A stretch of 64,000 nucleotides of DNA from Parasponia andersonii (GCA_002914805.1 JXTB01000283.1:404255-468254); one strand, 5' to 3'; numbered from the stretch's first letter, positions 48,882 through 62,776 are shown. A program made the numbers and translations. Notes: generated from the letters alone by a model not told the origin.

Positions 48882-49577
48882 ACCCCACTCAACTTGTAAA
48901 ATATAATTATAGAAAATAGCCTTTCTTCTATAGTCAACCACTTTATAATATGTACAACTCCATGAATTAAAAGTTCAGATCACATTTTCAAAGAAAATAT
49001 CACCCATTAATATGCATACTCAAAATTTTATCAAACGTCAAGTCAAGGTATATCAATCCATAGCCCGTACCTATTTGAAAATCCAAGCTTCATGTATTAA
49101 ATAGTTAAAATTTTTAATTTCAAAGAAAATGACATTTATCATCATGCACCACCTAAGTATTTCCAAAGCTTAGGAATTTAAAACCAAAATATTATTTTTA
49201 TTCAAAAACTCAAATGAAATTTCATCCTAAGCTTTCAACACTAGGAGTCCCCAATACTTAGAAAATTAAGTTAAAACTAGTCACACAAGTATCCAAATAT
49301 CTAATTGGGGTGAATAATACATAGTCAATCCAACTTGATTTACTTATCCACCAAGTAAGATATTTATTGGTTACTAAGGATCTAATAATCAAATGAATAA
49401 CAACATCACATATTTGTCATTAAACAAGTCATATACATGAAGAAAAGCTTAGAAAGATTAGTAAATCCAAACAATAAGACAAATAGGATCATAACAATAA
49501 GATATCACAAAACATTCAAAATAAGTTTTCAAAATACAAGGTTCCAAACAAGTTATCATAACCAATTTTATCTAGTG

Positions 49578-50025
49578 AAATTCTTGTAACAAGATATTAT
49601 ACATTTGATTTTTAGAAATATATACACAAACATCCAAGAATTTATGTGTATACCATATTAAATCACACCAATGATCCTTAAAAAAAATACAAACTTTTTG
49701 CCGAAAGTTCCCACATAAATTTTTCATAAATTTTTTATGTTTCATTCTAAGTCAATTTGTAAATCAATTTATGGAAGTATTTCTTAATTCCCAAAATCAA
49801 NAAAATTCTTGTAACAAGATATTATACATTTGATTTTTAGAAATATATGCACAAACATCCAAGAATTTATGTGTATACCATATTAAATCACACCAATGAT
49901 CCTTATAAAAAATACAAACTTTTTGCCGAAAGTTCCCACATAAATTTTTCATAAATTTTTTATGTTTCATTTTAAGTCAATTTGTAAATCAATTTATGGA
50001 AGTATTTCTTAATTCCCAAAATCAA
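49578..50025. repeat. 225-bp duplication around a single N
   Basis: The block beginning TTCTTGTAACAAGATATT at 49581 begins again at 49806. The two copies agree almost base for base (about three differences) and meet at the only N of the window, 49801. This pattern is typical of two contig ends, or two haplotypes, placed side by side rather than merged. A true tandem duplication is possible. Confidence 0.85.
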
Positions 50026-51522
50026 GTGACAAGTAGAAGTTGGAGAATATTAGCAAGAATATCTACCTAATTTTTAAATTAGAATATTATTTAGAACTTT
50101 AAGTTTATAGAAAATTTACTTAATAGAAAAGGGTTTTATTTTCAATTCAATGCCACTAAATATGTAATTAAATCTTATTAGCACCACAATTAGTTTAAAA
50201 AAAGTAATTATTCAAATTTTATAGTGCTGGAAATTTTACTAACCTTAGATTCAAAGTAGTACTATTACTGTTTAAATAATACAATCCTTGAAAATATGAA
50301 TTTCATATACCCAATCGTTATTCAAAATTAAGAGATATGTAGTGCTATTGAAAAAAAAAAAGATAATTCATTGGTCCAAAGCAAAAGTTGACCTCATTCA
50401 AAACTAAAATTATCAACTTAGAATTTTTCAAAAACTTCAAACCAATTAATCATGTCTTAAGCCTTTCTTAACATCAAAATTAGGAAAAATACTTGGAACT
50501 TTTAGTTTATAAAAATTACCTTGAACAAAAATATTTTCCAACTAACATTACCAAATGTAAATTAGGATTACTTTGGTACTACAACTAAATTTAGTATAAA
50601 CCAAGATTCAAACTTTATAATAGGGTAGTTTGACAAACTCAAATCTCTAATAGCCCAAAAGTTTCTAAAACCATACATTCCTTGAAAAATAAATTTCTTT
50701 TACCTAATCCATATTTAATTTTTTTTAAACAAAAAATTCAAAGTCCTTCTAGAAGCTAACATGCGATAACAATAAAATGCAAGAGTTTACATAGTTCAAA
50801 ACAATACCAATCAAGCTTCTAAAAGTTTAAAACCAAATAATACAATATTAACTCCAACAAAATCCTACTAATTCAATTATTTTCATGTGACAATAAAACT
50901 TGGTGAGGTTGGAAAGAACAATTTTTAATTTATAATGAAGTCCATATCATTATATTAATCCATGAATAAAAAATCAATATGAGATGGCCATTGAAAAGTT
51001 CTACCAATGCATGATTCAAAATTATAACAAAAAACTATCAGACACTCAAATTGGTTAGTCACATAATAATAATTCTTAAAAAATTCAAATCATAACCCCA
51101 GAAACACAAATAATATTAAGTCATGTCAATCAAAATACAAGACACGAAATTACTATCTTAGAATCTACGAGATTTATATGACTTATCATAATAATAGACA
51201 TAGGAGTACAAGAACGAATATCCATTTGAACTGAGGAATTTTCGACAAGAGTAAAATCTATTTTTCTCATGTCAACTCCGATACTTCTAAAACTAGAATT
51301 TCAGGGGTATAACCTAAGAATACCAGAGTTACTCTCTAGAAAGATGAATGAAAGATTCAGAATGAATCAGAATAAAGACAATATATTTAGCCAATTCCTA
51401 AGTGATGTATGAAGCATTTATCAAACTCTTTTCTAAAACCCTATCTAAATATTAAATATTAAACCCTTTCTATATTTAGCCAACCAAGACGAATCTGAAA
51501 CCTGCAGCTCTAATATTAAATC

Positions 51523-53382
51523 CGTCACGACTGAAAATCTAATGCCATGACTTTGAGTAATTTGAAGTTAAAATAATAATAAACAGTGATTTTTACAAAA
51601 TTTCAAAAAATCGAGTACTTGAGGTTTAAAAATTTTATTTTTCACAAATAAGTATAACTCAAATTAAGGAAATCTCTCATTAACATAAATTATCAACAAA
51701 ATACTCCACTCAAAGTTTAGAAGAATTCCAAATAATTTAATTAGAAATTTTTCATTAATTTTAATTTTTCAAGGAAACCCATCATTTAAAGTTTGGAGGA
51801 AAAATCTAATTACTTAATTTAGAAACATTTTTAAATTCATAACATTAAAAAAATATGGTTCAAATTAAACCTTATGTCTAATGTCCAAATAACCTACATA
51901 AAATTATTTGTATTTCTAAGTACTCAATTCAATAGCAAAATAATCCACATACATTCACTTAGTAAATATACTACGGTCAGCTAAGTGAATTTGATTTAAA
52001 AAATAAAAAATGATATAAAATACGAACCAACTAATGAAGAGGATTTGAAATTACAAGCATATGCCAAACTTGCTTGCCAAGCCACCAGAACAATTATCAC
52101 AAATTTGATCAACACCTGAAAGGGGAGGAAGTAGGGAGTGAGCACGTGAATGCTTAGTAGAAACTCAATTACCTTTTTGAGTAGATACAATTTTAACTGA
52201 CTTATATGGTTAATACTTTTCCAAAATCCATTTATAAACCAAGTTTATAAAATAATTAGTATCCAGAATAGTCACATATTCCAAACCAAAATCAGAAATC
52301 GCAAGACTGTATATATCATAAATTAACCAATCCCATGAGCTCACACCATTTCATCACGAACTAGAGTAGCTCATACAACATGTACTAAGCACTCTCTGTC
52401 TGATACCTATGTTAGAGAACTAGAAGGATATCCATGTATCTAAGCCTACCAAAACCAGAAGAGCAACTAGATGCCTACACCTACTGAGTAGGAGTAATCA
52501 GAAAAACCTCGCACGAGTTTTCGGGCTCTCACTGCAAGCGGGTGTAGTAGTTCACCTACTTTAACACTGCAATGCTAAAGATATATCTCATGTGTGATCC
52601 TATGGTATGTACAACATATAACAAGATATATGTAATAACCATGCAAAACATAACCAAACTATGCTTTAAAACTCTATTTGATATTATTCTGGAATTTAGT
52701 GTACCTTGGATAGGAAATCTACTAAATCACCCTAAGACCACGATTTTATAAATATATATAGAAGTCACATAGTCTAATTCCACAATAATGTAAGATTTTC
52801 CAACAGTTTGTTAAAATATTATTTAATTCACGATTTTACACAAAATAGTCATAATACAAATTTTAAATTAAATCATATATAAAATCAAGTAATTGAACCC
52901 CTATCTTAATCGAGTGTCCAAATAATGTTACGGTGCTACAGAGGATATTTGGCATCGTTTGGGAATCGTTTAGAGGGTCTAGTATTATTTTCGTACCTTT
53001 GATCGATGGGTTTGAAAATTCAATTTTTAATCGAAACCTCAGATTATGAAACGGACTCCACCGTTGAATTAAGAGCACTCAAAAATACAAGATTAGACAT
53101 ATAATTTAACCGATTCGGACTCAGGCCAAACTTGGGCCCATAGTACATAAAACAAAATAAAATCGGTGCGTCCAATTTTTTCTTTCATGTCAGTAACTAA
53201 ATAGAGTCAATATGTATATCAAAATTTTTGTTTTCATGAGTACATCACAAATATGAAGTTTATTTTATGATCTAACGGTCGAATTGACAAATTTAATTAT
53301 AAAACTAAAATAGTTCAAAATTGGAAAAAGTGGCAAAATTCAATATAGGAAATATTGAATTAAGATATATATACTACATGGA
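51523..53382 (-). mobile_element. 5' LTR of the large element (truncated)
   Basis: It starts CGTCACGACTGAAAATC (TG changed to CG) and follows the 3' LTR until about ACTACATGG, where similarity stops. About 180 bp of the LTR found in its partner are missing here, replaced by a fragment in the opposite orientation. Confidence 0.75.
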
Positions 53383-53968
53383 CATGCCATAAATATACCC
53401 AAACTCATAAGCTCACATCCTCTTATCATGCAGGAACTTTCTATCACTAAAAGTTTTTCAAAAGAGGTAATTATTTACCTATTAGGTATTGTTATACTCA
53501 TCTCCTACCTTCCTTCCTCGGCTAGTATTCAGTATGATCTCGGTGACTAGAAGGAATAAAAGGCCACCCTTCAATAGTAGTTTATTGTTTTGGTAATACT
53601 GGAATCTTGGATTCAAGTTTGGTATTTTGTTGTTATTTTTGGATTAAGTAGATTGGGTAGCATTAACTAAGAAAACTACTTTGCATTATGTCTATAAACT
53701 CTATGAATACTATGTTAGTACTTGATACCAAATTGTGTAAGATGATGTATAGACTTGAACTTGATTTGTGTCTTCTAATTACAATTCAATTTATGTTTAA
53801 TAGTGCATACGAATTGTGAAAAAGATTCACTAGTTGGAATTCTTATTTTTTGAAAATGGACTGTTTTATAAAATTGAATCTTTTTAGATACTTTTATAAT
53901 AAATCAAGGAATTATCACTTTTAATAAAATTTCCTTTCTGTCACTGATCCGAGATTTGGGTTGTGACA
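53383..53968 (+). mobile_element. 3' fragment of a TGTAA-family LTR
   Basis: It aligns with 37790-38349 of copy c in the same order (CATCTCCTACCTTCC, then TTATAAAATTGAATC, then TTTGGGTTGTGACA). It abuts the 5' LTR of the large element in opposite orientation, so the two were joined by a deletion or rearrangement. Confidence 0.7.
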
Positions 53969-54539
53969 ATAGTTTGTGCTCGACTTAATAAAATAAGGAG
54001 AAAAATATGAGTTTTATCTTTCTCTTATATTTTATTTTTAATCAATTTTTACATATTAGTTAAGGTGTACAAGTTTTACGTACTCATCATATTCTATTTA
54101 ATTAAAAATAATAAAATTTTCTTAAATAATTTTAAGCTATTATTTAACATCTACCCAATTAATGGAAACATACCTGTTTTCCAAAAATCGCATAAATAAA
54201 ATACATACGTACCTGTTACCCAAAGACTAGTGATGAACAATAATCTCCCAATGTCTTTGCTTTGTGCGTGAATAATAAAAAATCAGCATCATATATTGTA
54301 TATTATAGGTATTGAGTAACCCACATGAGAGCCTTCAAAAGAAACAAAGAAAAAAAAATATTAACCCATGTGGGAAGAAACTCAATTACACTGGAATTCT
54401 AAAAAACACAATCCGAAAATTAGTAGACTGGCGCACACTTCTTTACATTTATGTATTTTTTTTCCTTTTAAATATATATAAATAACTTATTTATGTTTAT
54501 ATTTTTTCCCGTTTTTAATAGATATATGAGTTAATTAAA
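53969..54539. other. Intergenic DNA
   Basis: AT-rich sequence without a recognisable gene or repeat. Confidence 0.4.
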
Positions 54540-54927
54540 TTACATGTATAAGATTATATACTTACATATGAAAAATATATACCATTGGATCTCATTTGAG
54601 ATCATTGTTGCATCACGATATTTAGGTCAGTAGCAATTTGTTACGGTACTCCTATGTCAAAGACCTAAGAACATGCACACGGTTTAGCTGATACACTATT
54701 AATTAGATTAGTATCAGGATACTAAGTACTTTGTAAGAGTACTACAAGGTTGTGATAGGAGGATAAGTGCTTACTCGTTTTGATTAAATGACAAAAGGAT
54801 ATAATTATGTGGTTTTGATTAATATTTTGACATATGTGAATTATAAATAGTTTTTCAATTACATATGTGGAATGGGATTTTGTAAATTATTTTATAAAAG
54901 ACTAACCATGCAAGTTTTATTAATCAT

Positions 54928-57900
54928 TGTTAATGTGTATTTTATGCACTTATCTATAAGTTTATGTTTTTGCCAAATCTTCTAGTCTTCTATCTCATTT
55001 TATTATTTTAATTGTGTTTTTAATGTAGGCAAAAAGAAAATTGTCAATTTGGTGAAAAAAAAAAGGGAAAAACGAAGCCAAAATGAACAAGAGAATGCCT
55101 CAGATAACAACTGGGGCACAACTGTGCCTCTGACCAGCCATGACCCTTAAGAGATGCCTCTGTGTCTCCCTTGTTGCATAGAAGCATAGCTGCGTCACTA
55201 AAGAGGTGTGGTTGCACCTCTTTTTCCACCTGACCTCGATTTTAAAGGCATTTATAAGGGCTTATATTGCTCCATTTTAAATATCTAACAGTGGAGACTT
55301 ATCCATTCTTAAGTGTGTTTAAATTTGACCTAAGAGATGAGCTAAAAAGAGGGGAGTTACATTTTTCAAGGCATATTTTGAAAGAGCAAAAATTACTAAA
55401 TTAAGAGAGACTTTGGAACTTGGTTCTTAGAGATTTTCTCTTGAAGATTTTGGAGAATTAAAACTTGAAGACTCATCACCATAGTTTTCTTCTTCCTATC
55501 TTCTCATTTTCCTCTTTATTTGTTTGAAGTTATAATTGTGATACATTTCAATATGCTTTCAATTGCAAATTTATTATTGGTGATATTCATGGATATACCC
55601 ATGCATAGTTAGTTTCCTTTTCTAGGGGCTTGATGTAGCTCCAAATATTCTCTGCTCCAAATATTCTCTATTTTGATTATTTTGTAATTTATTAAAAAAT
55701 TTCTTTGTTATTTATTTGTATTTCTTGAGTGCTTACTGCTTCTAATTAGATTAGGAAATCAATTAGTTGATCTTTGTTTGTGATTCTAATTCTTGGAAAA
55801 GATTGAATTGCTTACTTGATTTGAGAAATACATGATTAGTTGTTAAAGAGTTCAGAAGCCCGTTAGATCTAGATTAATCTTTGAGGGTGACTTAACGCAT
55901 GCTTAATTGATTGATTTAAGTAGGGATACCAAATTGTCTAGTTTAACATAGAGTTTTATTTAACACTCAGGAAAGATCGAGAAACTATACTTAACCCTTG
56001 ATTAATGAATTATAGAAAATTAATTAATGTGATGCCCAAGATTCTTACATGTATAATAAGCTAATAATAAACATGTTCATACTGCATAATAGACATATCA
56101 AGTATTTAGTATCAATTTTATGGTAAATTGTTCATTCTAATTATTAAATGCTTTCGATCTATATTATTGTACTAATATTTGTTAGAGTGCTCTCATGCAG
56201 TGTAAAAACTCAGAACCCTCAAAGAGAAAGCTTAGTGTGTGAAAAGAATAAAGATATACTCATTAATACAATATACTGTGCATACGAATGATAATCATGT
56301 TTGCTGATAATTTGATCAAATGATAGTTTTCGGCAAAATGTATTTTTTTATGCTTTTCGGAGCCAAATTCACAGTGTGCTTAATATGTCAATTAGTTTTT
56401 ATTTAATGTCTAGGACTGATTTCTAGCATTTTCAAAAATTTTAGTTCCAGGTAAGCACGAGATGGCAGTCACTGTACTTAATTATATTTAATTGTACTAA
56501 GCTAGCTTAGATTCAGTTTAATCGCGTAATATCATTTTTTAGCATTCTAATAATTAAGCATTGATAATGTGTTTGGATTATTAATTAGACTTTAATTGAC
56601 TTATTTTTATGTTTAATGATTGATTGTGGGGCTAGGTTCCAGCAAATTAAAATAAGATTGGTCATATAGGATCATAAGTCAAAGTAAAACTAGATTTTAT
56701 CTTCTAAGCTAGATTCCACCATTTTGGACTATACTTGAGTGTATAGGAATGGCAGCAATGTGGTGAGTAAGACAAGAGTGATTTAAAGCTGGACACATGG
56801 AATGTTAGGGTGTAAAATACCGAAAATACCCCTTAGCATTTAAGTTATGTAATTTCTTAGTCATTAAGTATTACTTTTAGACCAAATCTGGCCATTTTCT
56901 TCTCCATTCTCCTCAACCACGACCTAAAACTCCCTAACTCCTTTCTAGACTTCTCTCAACTCCTCTCAACTATTTCCAAGAGTTTCCAAGTGGTAGAACT
57001 CAAATTGGAGCTCAAAAAAGCAAGATAAGTCTAAACTAGCCAAGGTATTTCTACTGGTTCTTCTTCCTAGGTTTTGTTTTCTTATTTCAATTCTTCACTT
57101 CACACAACTTAAATAATGATTCCTCTAGGTCTTCTTGAGTCCTAAAATCAATTTTAAAGCCTTAGAAACCAATTTGGTGGAGGTAGAAGGCAAGAGCTTT
57201 AACAAAAGTTTAAACTAGTCAAGGTAAGCTATTTATAGAATTTAGAATTAGTAATTTATTTCTTTTGCTTTAGCTCTTAAATCAAAGGTTTTTTTTTTAT
57301 TATTAAAGGTCCTAGGAAACCTTATATATTGCTAGAAATATAGAATTTAAGTGGAGGATAAAAGTTAGACTTAAAGTCTTAAAGTTTACTACCTGTGGAT
57401 TCAAGTGTTTTCATTATTGGAATAAGTTGTCTATACTTGTAATTTGATTTTTTTTATTTGGAATGTGTAAGACATTGATCCTTTTCTATATATATTACAT
57501 CATTTAATTAATGGTTGTGATGTTATACAAGTGTAAAAGTGGGTTTAAATTTTGTCTAGATAGAAAGGAATTCAAGTGCACTTAAGTTGTTCTAAATGAT
57601 CTTCTTTGATGTATATATATGGGAATTAGCTTGTCAATTTTTATTATAGGTCTAAACCATGATTTAAAATTTGTAAGAATGTCCTAAAAATAAGAGAGAT
57701 GCTGTCCAAATATTTATAAAATTAAATGATATCATTTAGAAGCAAATGGACTAGTTTTTACGAAGTTATGTACTATTTTGGATCATTTTTGTACTAAGAG
57801 ACTAGCATTCATGTTTTAATAATTTTAATTAGTTTTTAATGCTAGTCATTGGCTATTACATGCCTCGTGTCACTTGTACACTTTCGGGTTATATTATGAT

Positions 57901-59401
57901 TAAGTTTCTTGATTTTATAAAAGTTGTGATTTCAGTCTTGTAATCATTTTCTTTAAGCATTTTACATTGTAGTGATTATTCTAGTAATAAAATTAATATC
58001 AAGTGTTCCACACAACTTGCCACAGAGGATACTAACCATTTTCACTATATTTTCTGTTGGACATAAAGTAAGTAAAGATTTATTTTAACTACTTCACAAG
58101 GACATTAGTAAATACCAGATATTTTCCTACATGATCATGTATATTATATTAATTATATATTATACCTATAGTTGTTGTAAGTTCATAAAAGATATAAGCA
58201 TGACTTGATCATTTAAGCATGATTTTCAAAGAAATACAACTTTCCACGCATTAGATTTAAAGTAGTACCATTGTACTGATTTTTTGAGATATATATTAAG
58301 TACATTGTTTAATATATCTGCGTTAGGTAGGTATAGTTTGCACAAGAATCCATCCCGTATAGGTGAGCATGGCTTACCGATTGTCGAGACTGAACATTGT
58401 ACTATAAGTTATATGAGATGTATTATCAAGTCAGTTTACATTGGGTAGTTATAGTTCGCATTGACCATGTATTTCTTTCCTGCATAAGTGGATACAATCT
58501 ACCAACTACTGCAACTTTGTAGTGTACCCAAGGGCCATATAAAGAAACGTTTTCTAAGAAAAGTATATCAAAATGAAAAGTTACGAAAGAAAGAATATAA
58601 TAGGAATTTTAATAAAATTTGTGCATGAAACATGTTCGCAAGCATGCATGATCTTTACTTACTGAGCATTAGCTCATTTAGTTCCTATGTTATAGGCAAA
58701 GAGACCTATATTGTATAAAGTTGCTGATTAGCTAGTACGCTTTCTTGTCTACATGATCATATACATGTAGACGAGTTTGATTTGTGAGCGATATTTTCTT
58801 TGTATTTCAATATTTTGATGCGTTGTAAATATTACTGCTAATAGCAAGATAAAATGATAAGAACTTTTTAGTTATACATTTTGTAAAGACACTTTAAGAA
58901 AGTAATGCCACGCATCTTCTTTTGTTTTAAAGTTTGAAAAGTTTAAATTGGCCCATTTTTTTTAAACAAAACTAAAGTTATGGTTTATAAAAGAATAATA
59001 CTTTCTAGTTTAACCTGTATAGCTAGTCACATAGTCAAGATAGAGAGTGTTACAATTAATGATTGTTAAATAGGATAACATAAATACTTGGAATGAAATC
59101 AAATTTCTAGGCTTTTTATATAGTTGAATCCAACTTTCGTACTTGTGTCTTCTCAATCTTGATTTTAATTTCTTTATTTGCATTTATTTACTTATCAATT
59201 GCACTTTTAATTAAAATTTGATTACCTTAGATAAAATTAAGTCACAAACATCATAGTAAATAGTTTAATTTAGGAAGCACAATCCTCGTTGGTATGATAA
59301 CCCTATTTCCACTCTAGTACTTGTTGTAATATCGTCTACTTACGATTATTGAAATTAAGCATACAGTATTTCACATTACACATTGCACAATGAATGCATC
59401 A
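54928..59401 (+). mobile_element. T-LTR family copy D, interrupted by a solo LTR
   Basis: It starts TGTTAATGTGTATTTTATGC and ends GAATGCATCA. Near its right end CCTCGTTGGTATGATAACCC, then CTTGTTGTAATATCG, parallel the conserved block of copy B read in reverse. The flanks ATCAT and ATCAC match 4 of 5 as a target-site duplication. Without its insert the LTR is about 1.44 kb. A 61-codon minus-strand frame at 55044-55229 is not taken as a gene. Confidence 0.72.
56028..59054 (+). mobile_element. Innermost solo LTR, TGTAA family related
   Basis: It starts TGTGATGCCCAAGATTC and ends GAGAGTGTTACA, 3027 bp. The 5-bp flanks ATTAA at 56023-56027 and at 59055-59059 are identical. The T-LTR text resumes after it. 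The start matches copy c's pattern (TGT.A..GCCC..GATT), and the GAGCATTAGCTCATTTAG block near 58665 corresponds to the family's GCTCACC region. No protein is encoded. Confidence 0.82.
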
Positions 59402-59883
59402 ATCACATTAGTTTTGAATATGGTAATTGAATTCTGATTGGGAATGCACATGCTCATTTTCGTCATTTTTCCTCTTAAAAGAGCACTTAGTGTGACTTAA
59501 CAACTCCATAGTAGAGTAGTTAGAGAAGGATTGGGTTCAATTATAGTAGTATCGGGAACTACTTATTGGACCCTATCTTTCTTGGATTTGTATTGATTCT
59601 TTAAGACTCGCTTTATGGATTTAGTCTTTGTAACTATTTTGTTTATTTTATGACGATGATGTATGGAATTTTTGTCTAATGAGTGTTCATAAAGATGTGA
59701 AAATATATTAACTTATGGAAGATTGTTATAAACTTTTATAAAGTTGTTTTTTTCTATTACAATGTGTCATTCTTCTAAAGATTTGCAAAATATAACTTCT
59801 CTAATACTTTTGTAAAATAATTTCTGAATTTCTTACTTATAAAATTTTCCTTCTACCATTAATCCAAAGTTTGAGTCATGACA

Positions 59884-62776
59884 TGTTATGCATTAAAATC
59901 TTAATTACTTTTATAAATTAAAATCTTGTTCTCAATCGTAGTTATCAAATTGTATGTGCATAACAATCGTAGTTATCAAATTGTATGTTATGCACATGAC
60001 TCGTTTTTGTTAAAAATTTAATAATTTATGAAAAAAAGGTCAAAATCATAATAATTATATAAATCTTGGTAGTCTATTGTATAAATTGAAAATTCAGAAT
60101 TTTATTTTTAATCACAATTGTCAAACTATTTATGTTAAAATATTTAAGTGACAAAAAAGCCGTTGTTTCACTAATTATATAATTTAGGAGAGTAAATTAA
60201 AAATTCATAGTACAGATAGTACAACGATTATAATTCATGGAAATTATTAGCCCTTTTGGCTGGGATTGTTTATCCAACAATACATGGATTATTTTTGGTC
60301 AAAGGACATTTATCCAGTCAAAAGTTGTCCTCAAATATTATCCTAGTAATAGTCCTAGTCCTACGTGCCATACTTGGCCTAATGGAATTCTTGTTCTGAA
60401 CAGTGAGAAATTTAAACTGGATTCCCTTATTCCTTTATATAGTACAAAGAATATAATCAGCTTTGGAGGCAAGTACCAATTAATTAATTTTTGCGGTTTT
60501 GTAAGGTGTCGTCTTGCGTAATTGTGGGGCGGCGAGGCTACGAAACCAAAAAGAAGGGTTTTTTTTTTTTTGTGTGTGCGTACTAGTTAAAGTTTTGTGA
60601 TTAAATTAAGTCATTCTACGTCAGTTGAATTTAATTTTTTTTAAAAAAAAGTGTCCCTAATATTATTAAACTTATATTTAGCAGGTTCATGGACAGAGAA
60701 AATCGGGAAGTATATATAGGAGATACGTACTTGTCGTTCATTGATTGTACAATTACATTTATCCAAAGTTTATACGGTAAGTTTCTACTAAATATAAAAG
60801 ATTATCTTCAATCCACTCGGAATCCCTATTTTCTACAAATTATTAGAGCGGAAAGAATTTGGATGGCTCTCCGGACTAGTTTGCTCCATCTCCAATTTTT
60901 CATTCCCTTTTAAGTTTCTTCTCTACCAAACAAGCTATTATCATTCTCGCCCTATTCTCTCCAACTTCCTCTATTCCTCCTTCATTTGCTTCTGTGCTAG
61001 AAAGTTGACTTTTAAAAAAAAAAAAAAAAAAGAAGAAGAAGAAGAAGGAAAAAAAAAGTGCTAAAGTGTCTATATCTACTAAAGTAATACCTACTGTTAC
61101 GCCAAGGCTTTGCTGGAGAGCAACAATAATTTCAGTGCCTACTATATCAGGCGCAGTTGGAGGGGTGAACCAAGGGGTACTTTTAGGGACCGAGATCGTC
61201 TGTCCCTTTACTCTGTCCAACTCTCTGTTGCACCAATAATTTTATGACACCTCACATAAACAGTTCAATACTCCAAACGGTATTGTTTCCTCCGTTTGAC
61301 AGATGAAAAAATAAAATATAATAAAATAAGAAATACTGAACCCTGGAAACTCTGTGACGCAGCCGTCACTACCCATCTCTTATTTCTTTCTTTTTTCTAT
61401 TTTTTTATATTTTTTTTTTTCTCATGATTCCTTGATGTTTTATCAGAACATTTGTACTATACCACTCTACTCACTTGATTCTGTGGCCGCTTGCTTGTTT
61501 CTCATATTCTTCACTGTCTCTGGGTGTTTTAAAGGGATAGATATGGGGCAAAAGACTGTCTTTAAAATATCAGATCTATGTTCTTAAATATTTTTCTTTT
61601 TAAATTCTCGGTTATTTAAGAAATCATGGTATCATGGTTCTGAGATTGGATCTCTTCTTTTAACAAACCCATGTATTCAACTTTCTTTAGCTATTAGATT
61701 TCAAACTTCTCTATTCAACCCAAAAAATAAAGGGGAAAAAAAAAAACAGAGAACGATAACTACTCCATTCAGCAAAAAAATTACAAGGTTGGGCATTTTC
61801 CACCAAAAAATTATGAGGAGATCAGAAAACATGGTCGTGTTTTCTTTTTTCTGTTTTGTTTTTTCATTTCTATTTTGTTTGTAAGGTTGACGGAGTTATT
61901 ATCAGTTTATTGATAGGGTTAATAACTAAATGAGTGTCAATTTAGCGAAACAAATGAAAGAGACAGACGATCTACTTCCCATTTTAGGGTGGTACTTAAA
62001 CTCTGTTCGAGTTCCGCTTCTATTATTTTAATCAAGTACCACAACTAGTGCGAGCTTTTTAACACTTTCCAATACTTAATGGACAAAAGCAGAGAGACTA
62101 AACCAGATGATTGTTTTGTTTGGCAGACATACGTAAAGATGGTGTAAGCTTTTAGTTAGTATGTAAAGAAAGAAAGAAGAAAGAAAGATACCAAATCTTT
62201 AGCCAACTTCGCGCCTATTGTGAAAGAGAGACCTTCAACCAAACCCTTCTCAATAAAATCTACTCCCTTAAAAATGATTAATAATCGAAAAAACTAATTC
62301 AAACTAGCTATATATATACATATAAGTTCTCGTTAATTATACTTCATTCCAATTTGTTGACATATCACACGTGGCAATCAACTTTTCCTGAAATAAATTG
62401 GGAATGCCGATCTTATTTTTCCTTGAAAAAAAAATTCTCTGTTTAAATAAATTAATTCACATGCAACTTGTAGCACGTCACAGATTATAAGAACTTTGAA
62501 TAATGGATCAAGAATACTTAAATTACTTCATATTTCCATGTCATAATCTTCGAAAATTTTGGAACCAATATTGGGACTCATCAATATGAATTAATATATT
62601 CATATATTACATATATAATAAACTTCCCTGAGCTACTTAATATTTGGGTGAAATAACATGCACGAACAAGGGATTAGCAGGATATATAGGCATGGAAGAT
62701 CAATCGCACATGGTCTGTTTAGCAAAGGATTAGTCTGTGGTAATTGATATCTTACACCACCATTTATTACGTGGGC
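59884..62776. other. Intergenic region upstream of glycine-rich gene 3
   Basis: A 94-codon plus-strand frame at 60237-60521 and a 106-codon minus-strand frame at 60900-61220 have no motif I recognise. The second includes an AAG-rich low-complexity run at 61013-61057, so neither is called as a gene. A GAAA-type microsatellite lies near 62164-62189. The rest is AT-rich. Confidence 0.4.

Larger units (their letters stand above)
44815..53382 (-). mobile_element. Large TGTAA-family LTR element without coding capacity
   Basis: Direct repeats at 44815-46842 and 51523-53382 act as 3' and 5' LTRs of one minus-strand element. On the minus strand the purine tract TTAAGGAAGAAGGA precedes the 3' LTR start (TGTAAAATTCC). 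A decayed primer-binding site (minus-strand TAATATTAGAGC at 51507-51518, 9 of 12 identical to the Met-tRNA complement, all changes transitions) follows the 5' LTR. The 4.7-kb interior has no frame above about 60 codons, so it resembles a LARD-type non-autonomous element or a fully decayed one. The 5' LTR is cut short at 53382. Confidence 0.75.
54540..59883 (+). mobile_element. Outer TGTAA-family LTR interrupted by a nested T-LTR
   Basis: The two parts, about 54540-54927 and 59402-59883, read continuously against copy a: AACCATGCAAGTTTTATTAATCA leads on to CATTAGTTTTGAATATGG and CACATGCTCATTTTCGTC. The right end is GAGTCATGACA. The left end is not defined. This is the outermost layer of a three-level nest. 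Confidence 0.65.

Noticed and set aside
56811-59883. A separate LTR starting TGTAAAATACC at 56811 and ending at 59883
   Set aside because: The identical ATTAA flanks at 56023 and 59055 define a different unit. The sequence after 59402 belongs to the outer LTR.
60900-61220. 106-codon minus-strand frame
   Set aside because: Part of it is translated low-complexity AAG repeat. No motif or paralogue was seen.
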